This document shows positions 59,620-64,000 of a stretch of DNA of 64,000 bases, piece after piece. This DNA is from Streptomyces sp. NBC_00306 (GTDB lineage: Bacteria; Actinomycetota; Actinomycetes; Streptomycetales; Streptomycetaceae). Position 1 is the first letter of the stretch; every line of letters starts with the position of its first letter. The stretch covers positions 3,534,001-3,598,000 of the forward strand of contig NZ_CP108032.1 in NCBI RefSeq assembly GCF_036169555.1. Reading direction: 5' to 3'. Below the pieces are notes generated by a model. That model was not told the origin of the DNA. It saw nothing but the letters and a program-made list of their open reading frames with translations, and did no database searches. A program made the position numbers and the translations under genes.

Positions 59620-60201
59620 ATGGCAAAGGACACACCGCCGCGCTGGGACCGCAGGATGCAGCAGCGGCTGGCGCGGGGCGAGGCCGCCGCGCTCGGTGAG
59701 CTCTACGACAGGTTCGCCTCGCTCGTGCACATGCTCGCCCACCGGGTGCTGGACGACGACACCGCCGCCGACCAGGTGACCCGCGAGGTCTTCGGCTACA
59801 TCTGGGAGAACCCGGAGGCCTACGACCCCAAGCAGGGCTCCCTGCGCTCCTGGGTGGCGAAGCTCACCAACAGCCAGGCCGTCCACCGGCTGCGCCGGAC
59901 CGAGGCGGCCGCGCTGGCGAACGCCGGCGAGGGCTCCACCGAGGAACTGGAGCAGAAGGTGCGCCGGGCGGCCGTGGCGGCCCGCGCGGACTACATCGTC
60001 ACCTCCATGCCCGCGCCGCTGCGCGCGGCGCTGGAGCTGGCGTACTTCCAGCGCAGGGACTACCGGCAGACGGCCGCCGACCTCGGGGTCACCGAGGACG
60101 AGGCCCGGCGCCGGCTGCGGCTCGGCCTGCAACTGCTCTCCACCGCCCACACCCGCCCTCTGGAGGGCTCGTCACCGCCCGGATACGGACGCTCCCTGTG
60201 A
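59620..60201 (+). CDS. ECF-type RNA polymerase sigma factor
   Basis: 193 residues from the ATG at 59620. Region 2: LGELYDRFASLVHMLAHRVL to REVFGYIWENPEAYDPKQGS, GSLRSWVAKLTNSQAVHRLRR; region 4: APLRAALELAYFQRRDYRQT and AADLGVTEDEARRRLRLGLQLL. The -35-recognition helix is thus present. The next gene overlaps its stop by four bases (GTGA) and codes for a zinc-finger anti-sigma factor, the usual arrangement for ECF pairs. Regulated target genes cannot be told from the window. Confidence 0.93.
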   Translation: MAKDTPPRWDRRMQQRLARGEAAALGELYDRFASLVHMLAHRVLDDDTAADQVTREVFGYIWENPEAYDPKQGSLRSWVAKLTNSQAVHRLRRTEAAALANAGEGSTEELEQKVRRAAVAARADYIVTSMPAPLRAALELAYFQRRDYRQTAADLGVTEDEARRRLRLGLQLLSTAHTRPLEGSSPPGYGRSL

Positions 60202-61490
60202 GCGGGCCCCTGGACGGCGGCCGCGGCGATGACGACGAAGCACGCGACGAGGTGCGGGGCGCTCCCCGCATACCCGGGCCCCGGGCGGCCGCGGACAACC
60301 TCGAAGCGCGGGATCTGACCGTGCCGCCGCCCCAGGAGGACGCCAGGCCCGCGCCTCCCGCGCAGACCGGCGACTCCGGGCACACGACGCAGGAGCGGCT
60401 GTCCCACAGCGTGCTCAAGTCCCTGCTCGGCGCCTGGGCACTGTCCGCCTGCTCCCCGGAGGAGACCACGGCCGTCGAGGAGCACCTCGGCGACTGCGCC
60501 CCCTGCGCGGAGGAGGCGCTGCGGCTGCGGGACGCCGTCGGGCTGCTGCACACCGACCGCGATCTCGATCTCGACCCGCTGCTGCGGTTCCGGGTGCTGG
60601 AGAACTGCCTGGGCCGCAGGCCGGCCCGTATCCCCGTGCCCGTGTGGGCCAACCCGTACGACGCCGAGACCGCCCGGCTGGACGCCCTGCTGCGGGACAT
60701 CGGCGAGTCCGAGTGGCATGCGCCGGTCCGGCTCAAATGGTTCGAGGGCGAGAGCGCGGCGAGCCGGCGGACGACCGTCGCCGGGGTCATCGGGCATCTG
60801 ATGACGGTCGACGGCCTGGTCGCGGGCGCCCTCGGTCTGGACGATCCGCTCGGGCGGACACCGGCGGGCGGGCCGACCGAGCGCACGGAGGCGTTCTGGG
60901 GCGCGGACGAACCGGCCACCCGCGCCGTCCACGAGCCGTGGCGCGACCAGAGCCACACCCTGATCCGCACGGTGTCCTTCGCGGGCCGCGGGGTGGCCGA
61001 ACTGTCCGTGTCGTACGGGGACTTCGCGCTGCCGCTGCGGGACTCCCTCCTCGACCGCGCCTTCGAGTGCTGGATACACGCCGACGACATCGCGGACGCG
61101 GTGGACTATCCGTACGACCCGCCGAGCGGATCCCATCTGAACCGGATGATCGACCTCGCGGCCCGGATGCTGCCCGCGGCGCTCGCCGGCCGCAGACGTG
61201 CCGGTCTCGCCGGGCCGGCCAGGCATCTGGTCGCGGCGGGCGCCCCGGGACGTTCCCTGCATCTGGAGGTCGAGGGCGCCGGCGGCGGCAACTGGTACAT
61301 CGCCCTGGACTCCCCCGCCGCCGTCGGCTCACCCGACCAGGCGGTGGCGCAAGTCGCGCTCGACGGAGTCGAGTTCTGCAGACTGGTGGCCGGTCATGTA
61401 CCACCGGAGGAGGCCGCCGCGGGTCAGGACGGCGACCGCGAGGCGATCCGGGACGTCCTGTTCGCCGCCGCCTCGCTGAGCAGACTCTGA
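60198..61490 (+). CDS. Zinc-finger anti-sigma factor fused to an MDMPI/DinB-like domain
   Basis: 430 residues from the GTG at 60198. A flexible 60-residue N-terminus is followed by ALSACSPEETTAVEEHLGDC, with the HxxxCxxC anti-sigma zinc site (HLGDCAPC, ~95-102). From ~150 on comes a maleylpyruvate isomerase (MDMPI/DinB-type) domain: LLRDIGESEWHAPVRLKWFE, GHLMTVDGLVAGALG, FECWIHADDIADAVDYP. There is no membrane helix, so it is a soluble, probably thiol- or redox-sensing anti-sigma factor. The MDMPI fold may bind mycothiol. Cotranscribed with its sigma factor. Confidence 0.88.
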   Translation: MSGPLDGGRGDDDEARDEVRGAPRIPGPRAAADNLEARDLTVPPPQEDARPAPPAQTGDSGHTTQERLSHSVLKSLLGAWALSACSPEETTAVEEHLGDCAPCAEEALRLRDAVGLLHTDRDLDLDPLLRFRVLENCLGRRPARIPVPVWANPYDAETARLDALLRDIGESEWHAPVRLKWFEGESAASRRTTVAGVIGHLMTVDGLVAGALGLDDPLGRTPAGGPTERTEAFWGADEPATRAVHEPWRDQSHTLIRTVSFAGRGVAELSVSYGDFALPLRDSLLDRAFECWIHADDIADAVDYPYDPPSGSHLNRMIDLAARMLPAALAGRRRAGLAGPARHLVAAGAPGRSLHLEVEGAGGGNWYIALDSPAAVGSPDQAVAQVALDGVEFCRLVAGHVPPEEAAAGQDGDREAIRDVLFAAASLSRL

Positions 61491-61531
61491 GGCCGGGGCG
61501 GACCCCGAGGTGCGGACGGGCGGGAGGAGTC

Positions 61532-61837
61532 CTACTCCCCGCCCACCATCAGGTTCGGGTTGCCGCCCCTGCCCTGCGGCTTGAGCTCGATCTGGATCGT
61601 GTGCGTGGTGTCGCGCGCCGCCGATCCGCCGCCGCCCGCGGTGAGCACGCCGATCCTCAGCTCCGCGCGGCCACTGCCCTCGCGCCGCACCTGCACCGCG
61701 AACTCCAGATTCACCTTCTCCACACTGAACTTGAGATTGCGGCCCTCGCCCGCGAGCTGCGCCTGCTCCAGCTCGTCCCGGACCTGGCCGATCACCTCGG
61801 CGAGCCCCACCACCGCGCCTTCGTCACGCTCAGCCAT
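61532..61837 (-). CDS. Trypco2 (trypsin co-occurring domain 2) protein
   Basis: 101 residues. It has the trypco2 look: helix VVGLAEVIGQVRDELEQAQ, then KFSVEKVNLEFAVQVRREGS, strand AELRIGVLTAGGGG and closing TTHTIQIELKP. The family occurs almost only beside trypsin-like peptidases in predicted conflict or signalling systems; here a trypsin-like protease/kinase gene starts 36 bases away on the other strand. A regulator or substrate adaptor of that protease is likely, but not shown. Confidence 0.85.
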   Translation of the reverse strand: MAERDEGAVVGLAEVIGQVRDELEQAQLAGEGRNLKFSVEKVNLEFAVQVRREGSGRAELRIGVLTAGGGGSAARDTTHTIQIELKPQGRGGNPNLMVGGE

Positions 61838-61873
61838 CGCGCCCCCCGTTCCCTGTAGTTATCGTTGAGCAGT

Positions 61874-64000
61874 ATGAGGGAGCCGTTGCGTACGTCCAAC
61901 TCATCGTCGCAAGAGGAAAGTTGGCGGGTCTGCCTGTTCCGTACGCAGAACCGTTCCGGACGTCCGCTGGGTGCGGGGGTGCTGCTCCCCGGGGGACTGG
62001 TGCTGACCTGCGCCCACACCGTGCTGTCCCGGCCCGGCCTCGACGGCGGTCGCATCCCCTTCGACACGGTGTACGTCGACGTGCCGGCCGCCCCGGGACC
62101 GGAGCCCGAACCGCTGCGGGCCCGGGTGCTCCAGGAGTATCTGGTCGAGCCCACCACCGAGTTCGCCGGCGATCTCGCACTGCTCAAGCTCGACCACGAG
62201 CCGGCCGTGCCGCATGCCGTGCTGCACCGCCAGGTGCCCGGGCCCGGCAACCCCGTCCATCTGACCGGCTATCCGGAGGACCTGCCGGGCGGCGAGCATC
62301 TGACCGCGCGGCTGATGGGGCGCGGCGGCCCCGGCCACCGGGCGGAGTGGGTGCAGCTCGACCCCGACGGCGCGCCCTACACCGTCCGCCACGGCTACAG
62401 CGGCAGTGGTGTCGTCCACAGCGGCTCACGGCGCCTCCTCGGCATCCTGGCCCACCAGTTCGGCACCCCGGAGGCCCCGGTCCGCCGCGAGCACGCGTAC
62501 ATGATCCCGACCGAGACGGTGCTCAAGCATCTGCCGCTGGAGCGGCTGGGGATCACCGTCACCGGGCCCAAGGCCGTCTCGGCCGGTGTCGCCGTGGCGC
62601 CCGAACGGACCGCGTCCGGCCGGGTGCCGGGGCTGCACCGCCGGATGACGCACTGGCTGGACGGCGCTCCCGACACGGACCCGGTCGAGGTCCTGTTCGC
62701 GGGCGAGGGCGAGCAGGCGCTGCTGTTCACCATCCGCAGCGCCCTCACCCTCGCCGACCGGGAGCAGAGCCCGCCGTCCGCCTCCGGGAGCACGGCGGGC
62801 GAACCGCAGATCGGCGGCATCGACATCGCCGTGGACGCCACCAACCGCACGGCAGACGAGCTCGCCGGGCTGACGGCCGAACGCATCGGCCTCGACAGGG
62901 CGCCGTCCTCGGGCGGCCCCCGTACCGCGCTGCTGGAGCGCATCGCCGCGGAGACCCCGCCGCTGAGCACCGCGTTCCTGGCCGTCGACCGCTCGGCGTC
63001 GCCGGACGAGGAGATCGTGGCGCTGCTGCGCGCCGTGCTCGCCCGGGACGACAGCCGGCTGCTCCTCGTCTTCAGCGATCCGCAGTCCCCACTGCTGGAG
63101 CGGGTGCGCGACGAGCTGCTGGAGGCGGGCTGGCCCGGCACCCGCGTCGAACGGCTGGCGGTCCGGCTGACCCGCCTGGCCGAGACCGAGCAGCGCTTAC
63201 GGCACCTGCCGCCGTCCGCCGCGCTGCCCCGCCCGCGGCCTCCCGAGGAACAGTCACGCCGGCTGCGGGACGAACTGCGGAGGCTGCGTGAAGGCGGCCC
63301 GCTGCACGGCACGAAGGCCCTTCCGCAGGCACTGTTCCAGCTCACCGTCGCCGTCGAGGCCGCGCTGCTGGAGGCGGAGAACGCCGAGGCGGCACTCGCC
63401 GGGCCGCAGGGGCCGCGGGACTTCGCCGTGGAGCTCCCCGGCGACGGGCTGACCGATCTGCCGTCCGTGGCCGTGCGCGACCCGGACGCGCTCGTCATCG
63501 GCTCCACCGGACACCATCTGACGGGCGGTGACCGGCTGCACCAGCAGTACGAGGTCGTGGGCCCGCTCGGGCAGGGCAGCCACGGCCAGGTCTATCTGGC
63601 CCGCGATCTGCTGCTGGACAACCGCCCGGTGGCGCTGAAGGGCATCCTCGACCCGGGCAATCCCGTCGCGGTGCTCCAGGCGCACCGCGAGCGGCTACGG
63701 CTGGTCAGCCTCAACCATCCGTCGGTCATCCGGGTGGTCAACTACGCCCGGCATCCGTCGACCTCGGCGGAGTTCATCGTGATGGAGTTCGCCGACGGCG
63801 CTCCGCTGGAGTGGGTCGCCGCGCGGATCGCCCAGCACGATCCGCCGTTCTCCGGGCCCCGGCTGCGGGAGTTCATCGTCGTCTACGGACTTCAGATCCT
63901 GGACGCGCTCAGCTACCTCCACGACCAGGAGGGCCTCGTCTACGGGGACCTCTCGCTCACGAACGTGCTGCACTGCGGCAGCGGCATCAAGCTCATCGAC
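61874..64000 (+). CDS. Trypsin-like serine protease fused to a protein kinase (3' truncated)
   Basis: 709 residues from the ATG at 61874 to the window end; the C-terminus is missing. Residues ~15-220 form a trypsin-like domain: LGAGVLLPGGLVLTCAHTVL (catalytic His), EFAGDLALLKLD (Asp) and RHGYSGSGVVHSGSRRLLG (Ser). A ~200-residue middle region (from ~255) has alternating strands and helices with an acidic LFAGEGEQALLF segment and DIAVDATN, of unknown fold. From ~555 a protein kinase begins: VVGPLGQGSHGQVYLARDLL, VALKGILDP, VMEFADGAPLEW and YGDLSLTNVL, in which the HRD motif reads YGD; the catalytic Asp and the Asn are kept. Protease and kinase in one chain plus a trypco2 neighbour point to a conflict/defence or signalling complex. 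Confidence 0.85.
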   Translation, partial: MREPLRTSNSSSQEESWRVCLFRTQNRSGRPLGAGVLLPGGLVLTCAHTVLSRPGLDGGRIPFDTVYVDVPAAPGPEPEPLRARVLQEYLVEPTTEFAGDLALLKLDHEPAVPHAVLHRQVPGPGNPVHLTGYPEDLPGGEHLTARLMGRGGPGHRAEWVQLDPDGAPYTVRHGYSGSGVVHSGSRRLLGILAHQFGTPEAPVRREHAYMIPTETVLKHLPLERLGITVTGPKAVSAGVAVAPERTASGRVPGLHRRMTHWLDGAPDTDPVEVLFAGEGEQALLFTIRSALTLADREQSPPSASGSTAGEPQIGGIDIAVDATNRTADELAGLTAERIGLDRAPSSGGPRTALLERIAAETPPLSTAFLAVDRSASPDEEIVALLRAVLARDDSRLLLVFSDPQSPLLERVRDELLEAGWPGTRVERLAVRLTRLAETEQRLRHLPPSAALPRPRPPEEQSRRLRDELRRLREGGPLHGTKALPQALFQLTVAVEAALLEAENAEAALAGPQGPRDFAVELPGDGLTDLPSVAVRDPDALVIGSTGHHLTGGDRLHQQYEVVGPLGQGSHGQVYLARDLLLDNRPVALKGILDPGNPVAVLQAHRERLRLVSLNHPSVIRVVNYARHPSTSAEFIVMEFADGAPLEWVAARIAQHDPPFSGPRLREFIVVYGLQILDALSYLHDQEGLVYGDLSLTNVLHCGSGIKLID

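Noticed and set aside
1..64000. tRNA, rRNA, CRISPR array, transposase, integrase or phage genes
   Set aside because: Looked for along the window by eye; no cloverleaf-like sequence, spaced identical repeats with unique spacers, or recombinase motifs were found.

Overview
The window is high-GC chromosomal DNA from a Streptomyces or a very close relative. The basis is codon usage with G/C in the third position, frequent GTG starts and GTGA/ATGA gene overlaps, and a recognisable afsR-afsS-afsK secondary-metabolism signalling locus. No rRNA, tRNA, insertion sequence, integrase or CRISPR array was seen.

Layout. 1-4570 is a toxin/immunity-type accessory block of lower GC: the C-terminal part of a putative T7SS-secreted (WXG100-like) protein ending in an Stv-like domain, two DUF4279-type proteins, three unrecognised small proteins, one 186/172-residue orphan and a frameshifted remnant. 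4844-12840 holds an F420/flavin luciferase-like oxidoreductase, a Lys-rich membrane peptide, a Tat-exported PHP-domain metallohydrolase, and an amidohydrolase/aldehyde dehydrogenase/APC permease set. 13284-18368 and 23178-27201 are catabolic genes (LLM oxidoreductases, SDR, amidohydrolase, FadD3-like CoA ligase, lipid-transfer-type thiolase with DUF35 partner, enoyl-CoA hydratase). Between and beside them sit a polysaccharide deacetylase-like lipoprotein, afsR, afsS and afsK. 32426-58338 continues the catabolic theme: five acyl-CoA dehydrogenase-type genes, a second thiolase, a DoxX/DUF35 pair, a flavin monooxygenase, an ADP-forming acyl-CoA synthetase, an HsaB-like flavin reductase, alcohol dehydrogenase, SDR, cyclase, a second amidohydrolase and a second AMP-forming CoA ligase. 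58373-61490 is a signalling block (EF-hand protein, STAS antagonist, ECF sigma factor with translationally coupled zinc-finger anti-sigma factor). 61532-64000 carries a trypco2 protein divergent from a trypsin-like protease/protein kinase fusion that runs off the window.

How it works together. The strongest unifying signal is a 17-bp palindrome, consensus TCTGACGGNCCGTCAGA, which I find at about sixteen places, nearly all directly before catabolic genes and often as a pair between divergent genes. I infer one repressor (probably TetR-type) controlling a dispersed regulon for CoA-dependent degradation of a polycyclic, steroid- or terpenoid-like carboxylic acid. The substrate class is inferred from FadD3-, HsaB-, Ltp/DUF35- and FadE-like proteins; the true substrate is unknown. 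Part of this regulon (23178-27201) lies between afsS and afsK.
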